DNA from: Juglans regia
Lineage: Eukaryota; Streptophyta; Magnoliopsida; Fagales; Juglandaceae
Direction: 5' to 3'
Length of the DNA: 64,000 nt
Assembly (NCBI RefSeq): GCF_001411555.2
Contig: NC_049912.1
Coordinates: forward strand, 15,509,145 to 15,573,144
The number at the start of each line of letters is the position of its first letter. The first letter of the stretch is position 1. The notes beneath the pieces are model-generated. The model was not told the DNA's origin and did no database searches. It worked only from the letters and a program-made list of their open reading frames with translations. Positions 1 through 11,072 of this stretch are shown in pieces. The translations under genes were made by a program, and so were the position numbers.

Positions 1-3000
1 CGAACTCAATTTCAGAATTTTTTTTTTTTATTATTTAAATTTTGTTGTTCAATTTCGTTTCAGATAGTGGGCAACATATATATATTTTTTTAAAAGCTAA
101 CCATCTACAAATATTCGTTCTGATTTTGTTACTGAATTTTGATTATACTTTTAATTTGTTTTAAAAGTGCTCATGACTCATGAGTTGAAAATTACATAAA
201 TTTAAAATTTTATAGAAAAGAATGATGGTACGAATTTGTATAATTCGATTAATTTCAGTTGGATAATAAATTATAAACTTTTGAGAGATGATGGATAAGT
301 ACTAATAGAAATTATAGAATAAAGAGTACTTATCCCACGTATTTGCTCGGGATATAAGTACATAAATATAACTATATAAATAGTTTAAAAAGTAAATAAC
401 ATGTATGATGCAGCCATAAGTTATAACAGTCTCATTTATAACGTAATAACAATATGACTCAGTCTTGAAATATAACTACATAAAAATTAAACACGGGTTT
501 CACTCAAACCCCAATGTTCCATTGGTCACACCTGAAATGAAGATAGAAAGTAGCAATCAATAGATGAAAAAAAATTGATAATAAAAAATTATATACGGTA
601 AAAGAATAATTTGATTCTTACCAAGAAAGGAGGTTCTCTCAACTCCATCCCAACTCTCAAGTAGCGTCCGTTCCAAACTCTCAATCATCGGTAATTATGT
701 TAGGGTTCACAATTAGATCTATAAAATCATAAAAAGTAGAAGTTAGAAACATTAAAAATAATTAAATCATCATTTAAAAGCATATAAACTTACCCGATTC
801 AAGCCTATAGCTCTCGGCATCAACGCCAACGGTATCTAGTCCAATGGGCGTTTCACTTATCCAATTCTGTGTGCAAACGAGGGCCTCCACGGTTGACGGT
901 GACAATGAACTCCGATAAGCATCCAACACGCGACCTCCAGTGCTAAATGCCGACTCTGAGGCAACCGTAGTGACAGGAATGGCTAGCACATCTCGGGCCA
1001 CACGGGAAAGGACTGGATACTTGGTGGAATTAACTTTCCACCAAGTTAATAACTGAAATACATCACTAGGTGCCTCGACAGCTTCCATAAAATATCGTTC
1101 AACCTCAGATGTACAATGCATAATATTCCTTGTTGACATGAGTTGATGATACTGCCGTATGACACGATTGCCTCTAACCCCTACAGATGGGTCAGTATCA
1201 CCTGAGGGAACTGTCGATCCTGTCGGCCTCGAATGTGAGGAGCTACCAACTGCGGATGAAGGCTGAGCACTAGTACTGTAGTGATGATATAAGTCATCAA
1301 CATCACTTTTTAGCAATCTAATAAACTCTCCAGCCTTCACTGCCCCGAGGACGGAATTTACCCAAAATTCTAGAACGGCCAACTTAACTCGAGGGGTCAA
1401 AGATCACAGCCACAAATAGCAATCTATTTATCTTCTCAATATTCCCCCAATATTTATCATATTTGATCTTCATCCTCGTAGCCATATCAGATAACAATCC
1501 AGCAGAGTCAGTACAACTATTTTCCAACTGGAAGTGAAGCTCTGAGAGCTCACTGAAAAATGAGTTCGCAGTCGTATATTTGGATCCAGATAGTCGCATG
1601 GTTATCTCATAAAAAGTTCTTAAAAATTCAACAAAATAACTCACACTGGTCCAATCATGTGCGTCTGGCGCACCGAGCCCCTGTCCTGCTGGCTCCAACA
1701 AAGCATACCTCAGGCCCCCATCCTCGACCTCCATCCGCTCGAATGCTTTTTGGTACTTCTGTGCCACATCCAACATCATGTATGTAGAATTCCATCGAGT
1801 CGGAACGTCCAAGCACAGCATACTAGAACATTCAATCTTCAAATCTTCTGCTATTGCCTTAAACTTGGCAAGCCTTTGAGGGGAACCCCTCACATATCGT
1901 ACAATGTTGCGGACTCGGGTTATGGAATCATGAACCTCTTTTAATCCCTCAACAACTATGAGGTTAATGATATGAGCACAGCATCGAACGTGAATAAACT
2001 CGTGGGCCCGAATGACATCATCTCTCACCGTCGTGTTCCGCTTAAACCAATCAATTGCTGTTTCATTCGCACTGGCATTGTCAACTGTAATACACAGCAC
2101 TTTTCGAATTCCCCAGTCCTTTAAACAATCATCCATCTTCGCCCCAATGGATGCACCTTTATGATCCACAATTTCTTTAAAACCAATAATTTTTTTATGC
2201 AAAATCCACTCACTGTCAATGTAGTGTGCCGTGATACACATGTAGCAGACGTTCTGTATGGAAGTCCATGTGTCAGTCGTAAAAGACACTCTTTGGCCAG
2301 TGGTAATAAACATCTTCCTCATCTCCTCCTTGTCCTTCGCATGCCTCTTCATACAATCTCGCATCACTGTATACCGTGATGGAATGGGAAATCGTGGCTC
2401 AACAAAATTTAGAAACTTTCGAAAGCCTCTTTTCTCGACTGTGGTAAATGGCATCTCATCAGTAATTATCATCTCTGCAAGCATGTCCCTCAACATCTTC
2501 TCACTGTATTGAGGGATGACCAATTTCTTAGTCTGTGTACCATCAGTGGCTGTAGAAGTTTGGTAACTGAGGTTGGTCTGATCAGTGGCTTGCAATCCCT
2601 TCGCTATCTTATATCGTTGGCAACCATTTAGATGTGCTATTAACACACTGGTACCTTGCTTCTTCGAATGGCATCCACAAAGTGATCCACAATAATGACA
2701 TCTTGCCACTGGGTTCGCAATTTCACCAGGAATTTTGGTGAAATGCTCCCATGTCCACGACCTCTTTTTAGAAGGTCGTGGTGGTTGATCTTGCTCAATG
2801 GGCATCTCCTCCTCCTCGTTGAACATATCTTCATCCTCTATATCAACTGGGAGTGGGAGTCGACTACTCGCACAAGATGTAGCTGCCCTAGATGTAGCTG
2901 CCCTAGATGTGGCTCTAGGGGTGGAAGTACCCACCGGTGTAGGAGTTGTAGCATTGGCATCCGCCACATCCCCTTGTGGACGATCATCTCCACTATGTCT

Positions 3001-3096
3001 AGGATCCATATCACAATCAATGAAGCTGAAAAAATTAAATTAGAAGCAAACAATTAGTTTAAATTGTATCATAATAATACATGTATCGATGTATTA
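1..3096 (-). mobile_element. hAT transposon copy 1, truncated at both visible ends
   Basis: The first 3.1 kb is nearly identical to 6916-10025 and carries the same transposase reading leftward. It starts at the window edge inside the left subterminal region and is cut on the right by the N gap. The missing right part corresponds to the tandem array and terminal repeats that copy 2 retains. The close match between copies implies a recent duplication, or one copy placed twice in assembly. Private differences (a 1-base insertion near 1391, one repeat unit fewer in the N-terminal coding region, scattered substitutions) argue for two real copies. Confidence 0.85.
774..3009 (-). pseudogene. hAT transposase, copy 1, frameshifted
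   Basis: A BED zinc finger hAT transposase (RICESLEEPER/DAYSLEEPER-like plant family) reading on the minus strand. The N-terminal part (1384-3009) holds an RAATS-repeat low-complexity start, a BED finger with the full C-x2-C...H-x3-C ligand set, the TDTW and ITVDNAS blocks that carry the first two catalytic Asp residues, and the start of the RNase H-like region. The C-terminal part (774-1400) holds the hAT dimerisation domain with LTWWK and ASESAFSTGGR. One extra base near 1391 (actcgagggg here, actcggggg in copy 2) splits the frame where copy 2 reads ILDPRVKL. The start matches copy 2. It is non-functional as read, although its zinc finger is better conserved than that of copy 2. Confidence 0.88.
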
Positions 3097-3196
3097 NNNN
3101 NNNNNNNNNNNNNNNNNNNNNNNNNNNNNNNNNNNNNNNNNNNNNNNNNNNNNNNNNNNNNNNNNNNNNNNNNNNNNNNNNNNNNNNNNNNNNNNN
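3097..3196. other. assembly gap of exactly 100 N
   Basis: A run of 100 N, a common placeholder for a gap of unknown size. The left flank is hAT copy 1 just where copy 2 enters its CG-rich tandem array; the right flank is the middle of a PPR coding region. The gap therefore hides the hAT 5' end and the PPR 5' part, and adjacency across it should not be trusted. Confidence 0.98.
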
Positions 3197-4410
3197 AATT
3201 CATCCATGCCAAAACAATCAGGAGTGCTTTGGAATCTGATGTCTATGTGGGTAGTGCATTAATTGACTTTTATGCTAAATGTGATAAATTGGAAAGTGCC
3301 CATCGCTGTTTCGATGAGATATATCAGAAGAATGTAGTTTCTTGGAATGCTTTAATTTTGGGTTACTCAAATAAAGGCTCTTCCACTTCTATGTTTTTGC
3401 TACAAGATATGCTGCGATTGGGCTACCAACCTAATGAGTTCTCCTTCTCGGCTGTTCTTAGGTCATCGATTGCATTGGAACTGAGGCAGCTACATGGTTT
3501 AATTATAAGAATGGGATACCAGAATAATGAGTATGTATCAAGCTATCTCATTACCTCATATATAAAAAACGACATCATATCTGATGCCCTGGTCTTCGTT
3601 ACTACTTCTAATGATCCACTCTCTGTTATACCCTCTAATATTATTGCTGGGATTTATAACAGAAATGGTCAATACAATGAAACAGTAAAGTTACTTTCTC
3701 TACTTGAAGAACCTGACATTGTATCTTGGAACATAGTGATTGCAGCTTGTGCTCGCAACAATGATTACAAAGTGGTGTTTGAGCTTTTCAAACACATGCA
3801 CATGGTTTACATGCATCCAGATGGTTACACGTTTGTTAGTCTTCTGAGTGTGTGTGCTAATATTTGCAACCTTGCTTTAGGAAGTTCTGTTCATGCTCTC
3901 ATGACAAAGAGGAATTTCAATCGCTGCGACACATTTGTTTGCAATGTGTTAATCAATATGTATGGAAAATGTGGCTGCGTTGAAAGTTCGGTGAAAATCT
4001 TTGACAAAATGACAAATAAAAATCTCATAACCTGGACGGCTCTAATTTCTGCCTTTGGACTTAATGGTTATGCTCAGGAGGCATTAGAAAGGTTCAGAGA
4101 AATGGAGTTTCTGGGGTTTAAGCCTGATAGGATGTCTCTCATTGCTGTGCTTACTGCATGCAGACATGGTGGGTTAGTGAGAGAAGGGATGGAGTTGTTT
4201 GGACAATTGAGGAACTATGGAGTTGAACCCGAAATGGATCATTACCATTGCATGGTGGACTTGCTGGCTAAGCATGGACATGTTAGGGAAGCAGAGAAAA
4301 TGATTCTCAGCATGCCTTTCCTGCCAAATGCAATTATATGGCGTAGTTTCCTTGAAGGCTGTAAGAGGCAAGAAATTGCAAAGGACCAAACAATGGGACA
4401 TGTAAATTAG
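3197..4410 (+). CDS. pentatricopeptide repeat (PPR) protein, PLS class, 5' part missing
   Basis: About 404 residues of open frame run from the gap to a TAG stop. They show successive PPR motifs, for example DVYVGSALIDFYAKC with KNVVSWNALILGYS, and FVCNVLINMYGKCG with NLITWTALISAFG. The mixed motif lengths fit the plant PLS class. PLS proteins usually act in mitochondria or plastids as site-specific RNA-binding factors for editing, splicing or stability. The C-terminus has a P/L/S series followed by a short E-like segment (PNAIIWRSFLEGCKRQ) and then stops after about 14 more residues, so no full E+ or DYW domain is present; this could be natural or a truncation. The transit peptide and first repeats are lost in the gap. 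The region after the stop contains a possible 3' UTR intron (gtaatg...tgcag, 4441-4465). Confidence 0.82.
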
Positions 4411-5150
4411 GATCAGCTCAATAACACATATCCTGGAGAGGTAATGTCACTGTTTATTTGTGCAGACGAGTTATGCTTCTCATCTGATCTGCTGTTAGGC
4501 CTAATGTCTGCAATTCATCAGATACTACACGAAAAGATATATTCTTGGGAGGATAGATGATTTTGGCTAGTAAAGGCCAGTCTGTGGACTCTGTGCTAGG
4601 CTGACCTGGATGGAAGCCAAACAGAGCGGGGAAACAAATCAAAGGATGTTTCTCTGTCTCCTTGCTCGATATGAGGATTACCCTTCTGTTATATACATTC
4701 TGATGATATATGCTCTGCAGAGTACAGGTTTATGATGGCATGTCAATAAATTAAGAGCCATCACTTATCCATATTTCTCTTTGATTTGTGACATCCATAA
4801 CACCTGACACTTTAACCCATCTTCTGTTCTTCTTACCGTGTATTGGCCAAGCGTGATCCTCCCTCCTCCCTCCTCCCCCACTTAAGATAAGAGGCTGTCT
4901 CTTCCGTATACTCTAGATTTCAAGGCACCATGGTTCTATTTATGTCATCCATCTTCCGAGGCTGTTGAAGTCATTAGCTGTTGAATTGGCAATGCTGAAT
5001 GTGTTTTCAATGAAGGGTTCCAAAGATGCTTTGTGAAAGAGGGTGCTGCTTGTGATAGATAATTATTATAAAAAGGTATGAGACTATGAAAGGAAAGGCA
5101 AAAAACGATTGTTTTGGATTTATGCCTATATATTTTAATAATAGAATGAG
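4411..5150 (+). other. probable 3' UTR of the PPR gene and flank
   Basis: Non-coding sequence after the PPR stop. A short GT-AG segment at 4441-4465 looks like a 3' UTR intron. No ORF here has recognisable content; the 62-codon minus frame at 4454-4642 lies within this presumed UTR. Nothing else was recognised. Confidence 0.4.
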
Positions 5151-6887
5151 ACTAGGAATGAGTTTTAATCGAGTCAAGCTAACGAGTTAACTCAGGCAAA
5201 AACGAGCGGGCCTTAATGCTAGCCTTAGCCGAGTCGAGTCGAGATTTTTCAGTATGTGTCATTTATTAATCGAGCAAGTATCTGCTTTCACGGATGAGTT
5301 TTTTTTTTTTTCATAAGTCGAGTTCGATTCGAGTTTAACCGGGCGAGTATTGCTTCCAGTAGTCTAGGAGTGTCACATGTTTTTCATAAAATGAACCCGA
5401 CAAAAGATCTCATATTTCATAAATGAAAATAGAATTTATTTTGTAGAAAATGTCTAATAAATTGTCTTCCAAAATCTTAAAAAGAATAAACAATTTATGT
5501 CATAAAATAGTTTTTATTCTTGAAAGTCTGAACTAAATCAACTGCTCCTTCTAATCTTGGCCTGCCAGCTCGTATTTATCATCCTCACCTGGGTGATTAA
5601 AAACATGAAAACAAACTAAAATGAGTCGAAGAATCAGCAAGAAATTTATCACTACGTAAATATAATAAACATAAGATTTTCATAAAACTTTTCATGCTGA
5701 GAACTTAAAATTTATGATCGTTTCTACTGATGTCTATGCTATGCATGACTGATTTATCTGAATTAACTGACTTAACTGACTGATCTAATTTAACTGACTG
5801 GCCAACACACTTAACCATGTGTACGAGGTTGTGCACCAGCTCCACATCCCACTGCAGCAAGGGGAGCCGCTGATAGTATTCTGGCATATTATGGTAGACC
5901 ACACTTGAGTCTGTGGTTTGCACATCCACCCTGAAACTGAACTGCATTGGCATCATGCATCTGAATGGCCATCTGATTAACTGATATAATCTTATCTTGC
6001 ACTTGAACTTAAGATGACTTGCGTGTTTTATACACATGAGATACATGACATAATACATAAATAAATATAATTTCTGAATTTGAACATGATGCGGAATAAC
6101 ATGATCGTATGCTATGTTGGATGACATGTTTGCATATGACATAAGTGGTTCATAAATAATGGCTGTCAATGAACTGACTTGAATAATACTTATATATAAA
6201 CTGAACTGTGATGATCTTAATTTGTGATCAAATTATTTACCTTGTTGTGCTGCTTTTTGAGTTTCACTTCGTAGCTCGTAAACTATTCTACTTAATTAAA
6301 TTCACATCGTAAAATATAATCAAATAAATATTATGTTTATCACAAAAATCAATTAATACTAATATCTTAAATTATTTACAATACTAATAGCATATTCTTA
6401 CTTTCAGTATATAACTTAGTATAGTACTTTGAGATATAATCAATTCTATTAAAATAAGTAATAAAAACCTCAAATCTTAAAATAGGTTTTTCCTTTCTTA
6501 TATTTAACATAATTAAACAAGAAATCAAATAAATAATAATATAATTTAAATATTCTTAACATATTTTTTTATTTCTATTTAAAATATAACTTAATAAATT
6601 TATTAAAATCTGACTAAATAGACAAAGGAGAATATAACTAAAACAATAGGCTCAATAGTACACTTTAAAATACATTTCAAATTCTTTAAACATTTTCTAA
6701 TAAAAATGAGCTTGTGACTAATATATTTATTTAATAAAATTAAACTCCACTTAAAATGTTAAGCACAACCCAACTTAAAAATGATGTAATAGTCTCCGTA
6801 ATTAAAATAAAGTCAAGCCCAATGTAAAACATTAAGTCCAGTCCATATAAAAGAGACAAACTTAACACATACTTAAGTGTAAGGGAG
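5151..6887. other. AT-rich non-coding stretch, repeat-like
   Basis: No convincing gene. 5160-5345 is enriched in cgagt/gagtcg words resembling subterminal repeats of non-autonomous hAT elements. 5530-6240 has runs of related actgactt/aactga words and looks like decayed LTR or other dispersed repeat, but I could not fix its ends or partner. 6290-6840 is very AT-rich. The 154-codon minus frame at 5705-6169 has no domain features. Confidence 0.3.
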
Positions 6888-7688
6888 TTCCGAACGGAGG
6901 TCGGAGCTCCGACTCCGAACTCAATTTCAGAATTTTTTTTTATTATTATTTAAATTTTGTTGTTCAATTTCGTTTCAGATAGTGGGCAACATATATATAT
7001 TTTTTTAAAAACTAACCATCTACAAATATTCGTTCTGATTTTGTTACTGAATTTTGATTATACTTTTAATTTGTTTTAAAAGTGCTCATGACTCATGAGT
7101 TGAAAATTACACAAATTTAAAATTTTATAGAAAAGAATGATGGTACGAATTTGTATAATTCGATTAATTTCAGTTGGATAATGAATTATAAACTTTTGAG
7201 AGATGATGGATAAGTACTAATAGAAATTATAGAATAAAGAGTACTTATCCCACGTATTTGCTCGGGATATAAGTACATAAATATAGCTATATAAATAGTT
7301 TAAAAAGTAAATAACATGTATGATGCAGCCATAAGTTATAACAGTCTCATTTATAACGTAATAACAATATGACTCAGTCTTGAAATATAACTACATAAAA
7401 ATTAAACACGGGTTTCACTCAAACCCCAATGTTCCATTGGTCACGCCTAAAATGAAGATAGAAAGTAGCAATCAATGGATGAAAAAAAATTGATAATAAA
7501 AAATTATATACGGTAAAAGAATAATTTGATTCTTACCAAGAAAGGAGGTTCTCTCAACTCCATCCCAACTCTCAAGTAGCGTCCGTTCCAAACTCTCAAT
7601 CATCGGTAATTATGTTAGGGTTCACAATTAGATCTATAAAATCATAAAAAGTAGAAGTTAGAAACATTAAAAATAATTAAATCATCAT

Positions 7689-9938
7689 TTAAAAGCATAT
7701 AAACTTACCCGATTCAAGCCTATCGCTCTCGGCATCAACGCCAACGGTATCTAGTCTAATGGGCGTTTCACTTATCCAATTCTGTGTGCAAACGAGGGCC
7801 TCCACGGTTGACGGTGACAATGAACTCCGATAAGCATCCAACACGCGACCTCCAGTGCTAAATGCCGACTCTGAGGCAACCGTAGTGACAGGAATGGCTA
7901 GCACATCTCGGGCCACACGAGAAAGGACTGGATACTTGGTGGAATTAACTTTCCACCAAGTTAATAACTGAAATACATCACTAGGTGGCTCGACAACTTC
8001 CATAAAATATCGTTCAACCTCAGATGTACAATGCATAATATTCCTTGTTGACATGAGTTGATGATACTGCCGTATGACACGATTGTCTCTAACCCCTACA
8101 GATGGGTCAGTATCACCTGAGGGAACTGTCGATCCTGTCGGCCTCGAATGTGAGGAGCTACCAACTGCGGATGAAGGCTGAGCACTAGTACTGTAGTGAT
8201 GATATAAGTCATCAACATCACTTTTTAGCAATCTAATAAACTCTCCAGCCTTCATTGCCCCGAGGACGGAATTAACCCAAAATTCTAGAACGGCCAACTT
8301 AACTCGGGGGTCAAGGATCACAGCCACAAATAGCAATCTATTTATCTTCTCAATATTCCCCCAATATTTATCATATTTGATCTTCATCCTCGTAGCCATA
8401 TCAGATAACAATCCAGCAGAGTCAGTACAACTATTTTCCAACTGGAAGTGAAGCTCTGAGAGCTCACTAAAAAATGAGTTAGCAGTCGTATATTTGGATC
8501 CAGATAGTCGCATGGTTATCTCATAAAAAGTTCTTAAAAATTCAACAAAATAACTCACACTGGTCCAATCATGTGCGTCTGGCGCACCGAGCCCCTGTCC
8601 TGCTGGCTCCAACAAAGCATACCTCAGGCCCCCATCCTCAACCTCCATCCGCTCGAATGCTTTTTGGTACTTCTGTGCCACATCCAACATCATGTATGTA
8701 GAATTCCATCGAGTTGGAACGTCCAAGCACAGCATAATAGAACATTCAATCTTCAAATCTTTTGCTATTGCCTTAAACTTGGCAAGCCTTTGAGGGGAAC
8801 CCTTCACATATCGTACAATGTTGCGGACTCGGGTTATGGAATCATGAACCTCTTTTAATCCCTCAACAACTATGAGGTTAATGATATGAGCACAGCATCG
8901 AACGTGAATAAACTCGTGGGCCCGAATGACATCATCTCTCGCCGTCGTGTTCCGCTTAAACCAATCAATTGCTGTTTCATTCGCACTGGCATTGTCAACT
9001 GTAATACACAGCACTTTTCGAATTCCCCAGTCCTTTAAACAATCATCCATCTTCACCCCAATGGATGCACCTTTATGATCCACAATTTCTTTAAAACCAA
9101 TAATTTTTTTATGCAAAATCCACTCACTGTCAATGTAGTGTGCCGTGATACACATGTAGCAGACGTTCTGTATGGAAGTCCATGTGTCAGTCGTAAAAGA
9201 CACTCTTTGGCTAGTGGTAATAAACATCTTCCTCATCTCCTCCTTGTCCTTCGCATGCCTCTTCATACAATCTCGCATCATTGTATACCGTGATGGAATG
9301 GGAAATCGTGGCTCAACAAAATTTAGAAACTTTCGAAAGCCTCTTTTCTCGACTGTGGTAAATGGCATCTCATCAGTAATTATCATCTCTGCAAGCATGT
9401 CCCTCAACATCTTCTCACTGTATTGAGGGATGACCAATTTCTTAGTCTGTGTACCATCAGTGGCTGTAGAAGTTTGGTAACTGAGGTTGGTCTGATCAGT
9501 GGCTTGCAATCCCTTCGCTATCTTATATCGTTGGCAACCATTTAGATATGCTATTAACACACTGGTACCTTGCTTCTTCGAATGGCATCCACAAAGTGAT
9601 CCACAGTAATGACATCTTGCCACTGGGTTCGCAATTTCACCAGAAATTTTGGTGAAATGCTCCCATGTCCACGACCTCTTTTTAGAAGGTCGTGGTGGTT
9701 GATCTTGCTCAATGGGCATCTCCTCCTCCTCGTTGAACATATTTTCATCCTCTATATCAACTGGGAGTGGGAGTCGACTACTCGCACAAGATGTAGCTGC
9801 TCTAAATGTAGCTGCTCTAGATGTAGCTGCCCTAGATGTGGCTCTAGGGGTGGAAGTACCCACCGGTGTAGGAGTTGTAGCATTGGCATCCACCACATCC
9901 CCTTGTGGACGATCATCTCCACTATGTCTAGGATCCAT
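7689..9938 (-). CDS. hAT-family transposase with BED zinc finger, 749 aa
   Basis: Full-length cut-and-paste transposase. Residues 32-51 are a repeated R-A-A-T-S stretch with one unit more than copy 1. The BED finger lies at about 89-139 with C109, C112 and C135, but the expected His ligand is Tyr131 (CAT to TAT at 9548; copy 1 has His). Asp251 in TDTW and Asp315 in ITVDNAS fit the first two catalytic acids. The DUF4413-like RNase H region spans about 455-545. The hAT dimerisation domain is at 640-722 with LTWWK and ASESAFSTGGR; Glu690 is the likely third catalytic residue. The start was chosen because both copies share it and the upstream sequence is non-coding. The frame ends soon after a good splice donor (GGGTAAGT), so the true C-terminus may be spliced. 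The ORF is intact, but DNA binding may be impaired. Confidence 0.9.
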   Translation of the reverse strand: MDPRHSGDDRPQGDVVDANATTPTPVGTSTPRATSRAATSRAATFRAATSCASSRLPLPVDIEDENMFNEEEEMPIEQDQPPRPSKKRSWTWEHFTKISGEIANPVARCHYCGSLCGCHSKKQGTSVLIAYLNGCQRYKIAKGLQATDQTNLSYQTSTATDGTQTKKLVIPQYSEKMLRDMLAEMIITDEMPFTTVEKRGFRKFLNFVEPRFPIPSRYTMMRDCMKRHAKDKEEMRKMFITTSQRVSFTTDTWTSIQNVCYMCITAHYIDSEWILHKKIIGFKEIVDHKGASIGVKMDDCLKDWGIRKVLCITVDNASANETAIDWFKRNTTARDDVIRAHEFIHVRCCAHIINLIVVEGLKEVHDSITRVRNIVRYVKGSPQRLAKFKAIAKDLKIECSIMLCLDVPTRWNSTYMMLDVAQKYQKAFERMEVEDGGLRYALLEPAGQGLGAPDAHDWTSVSYFVEFLRTFYEITMRLSGSKYTTANSFFSELSELHFQLENSCTDSAGLLSDMATRMKIKYDKYWGNIEKINRLLFVAVILDPRVKLAVLEFWVNSVLGAMKAGEFIRLLKSDVDDLYHHYSTSAQPSSAVGSSSHSRPTGSTVPSGDTDPSVGVRDNRVIRQYHQLMSTRNIMHCTSEVERYFMEVVEPPSDVFQLLTWWKVNSTKYPVLSRVARDVLAIPVTTVASESAFSTGGRVLDAYRSSLSPSTVEALVCTQNWISETPIRLDTVGVDAESDRLESGKFICF

Positions 9939-10080
9939 ATCACAATCAATGAAGCTGAAAAAATTAAATTAGAAGCAAAAAATTAGTTTAAAATGTATCA
10001 TAATAATACATGTATCGATGTATTATTACATTGAGGTTCGGTTGATGTGCGCTTAACTCAGACGAACCCATCCAGATGGG
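9939..10080 (-). other. 5' leader of the hAT transposase gene
   Basis: Short AT-rich stretch between the transposase start and the tandem array, shared with copy 1 up to the N gap. No promoter motif could be assigned with confidence. Confidence 0.35.
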
Positions 10081-10585
10081 TTCGCTCGACGTGCGCTCGA
10101 CGTGCGCTCGAGCAAGAGCCATACAGAGAGGTTCGCTCGACTTGCGCTCGACATAGCGCTCGAGCAGAACCCATCCAGAAAGGTTCGCTCGATGTGCGCT
10201 CGAAGTGGCGCTGGAGCAGAACTCATACAGAGAGGTTCGCTCGACGTGCGCTCGACGTGGCGCTCGAGCAGAATCCATACAGAGAGGATCGCTCGACCTG
10301 CGCTCGACGTCGCGCTCGAGCAGAATCCATACAGAGAGTTTCGCTCGATGAGCGCTCGACGTAGCGCTCGAGCAGAACCCTTCCAGAGAGGTTCGCTCGA
10401 AGTTCTGCTCGACATAGCGCTCGAGGAGAACTCTTCCAGAGAGGTTCGCTCGATGAGCGCTCGACGTAGCGCTCGAGCAGAACTCTTTCAGAGAGGTTCG
10501 CTCGATGAGCGCTCGACATATCGCTCGAGCCAATGTTCAATACAACGTGCGCTCGACTTGCGCTCAACACCTCGCTCGAGCGCAA
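10081..10585. repeat. CG-rich tandem array, ~52-bp unit, about nine to ten copies
   Basis: Units begin with ttcgctcga at about 10081, 10132, 10183, 10235, 10288 (variant), 10340, 10392, 10445 and 10497, a spacing of 51-54 bp, with degenerate units at both edges. Each unit contains several gcgctcga words and the dyad gcgctcgagc, followed by cagaacccatccagagagg-like sequence. The array lies between the transposase start and the purine-rich leader inside hAT copy 2. Several long overlapping frames in this region are artefacts of the repeat. Comparable arrays of dyads near transposon ends can be transposase-binding or methylation targets, but that is inference here. Confidence 0.9.
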
Positions 10586-10729
10586 GTCTTCAAAACAATG
10601 TAAAATTCATGTTTTTGAGCGCCGTGTTGGGGACTATATTGAATATTCAATACACAAGAATCACAAGAATCACAACTGCTGGCTCCAATTCATAAGAGAC
10701 GTGCTTGAATTAAATTTACCCAAAATTAT

Positions 10730-11017
10730 TTAGGGCTCACCGTAGGTAGAAGTTAGAAGGCTGGAAGCTGAACAGAGGGACGGCGGCAGGGAGGAGCAAC
10801 GACGAACGGTGTTCTGAAGAACGCGAGATGGAGGGTTCACTGGTTCAGTCACTGGGACGGGAGACGCGAGAGAGAAGTGAAGGAGGAAGAAGAAGTGAAG
10901 AAGCAGGAAGGAAGAAGAAGAAGTGAGCTTAGGCCTTAGTGAACGACGGAGAAGAAGTGAGAAGCCCCTTCAAGAAGGAGCTTCCGAACAACGCCGTTCC
11001 ATATTACAAAAAAAAAA
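10730..11017 (-). other. purine-rich hAT leader or promoter region
   Basis: The plus strand is strongly purine-biased (gaggaagaagaagtgaagaag and similar), between the tandem array and the palindrome. It is the likely promoter/5' UTR zone of the leftward transposase gene by position. No clear TATA box or start site was identified. A similarly purine-rich stretch occurs at 17560-17620 in a related remnant. Confidence 0.4.
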
Positions 11018-11067
11018 TTTTTAAACCCAGCTCCAAAACGACGTCGTTTTGGAGCTGGGTTTAAAAA
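11018..11067. repeat. 50-bp perfect palindrome centred on ACGACGTCGT
   Basis: Bases 11018-11042 are the exact reverse complement of 11043-11067. The arms read tttttaaacccagctccaaa then acgac. Homopurine A runs flank both sides. The palindrome sits just inside the right subterminal repeats of hAT copy 2 and could extrude a cruciform. Confidence 0.95.
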
Positions 11068-11072
11068 AAAAA

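Noticed and set aside
1560..3057. Plus-strand frames opposite hAT transposase copy 1 (and 8571-9986 opposite copy 2)
   Set aside because: Shadows of the conserved transposase on the other strand; they recur in both copies only because the element does.
5705..6169. 154-codon minus frame
   Set aside because: No recognisable domain, AT-rich repeat-like DNA, no neighbours that support it.
6870..6900. Clean left TIR and 8-bp duplication for hAT copy 2
   Set aside because: The left side reads taagggagttccg, only loosely like the right terminus, and no matching 8-mer flanks were found.
10081..10585. Regularly spaced repeats resembling a CRISPR array
   Set aside because: Units are contiguous degenerate tandem repeats without unique spacers, in a plant transposon.
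10047..10695. Several overlapping 60-197 codon frames on both strands, Arg/Ser-rich
   Set aside because: They are the ~52-bp tandem array read in several frames; the unit is near a multiple of three after drift, so stops are rare. No protein feature.
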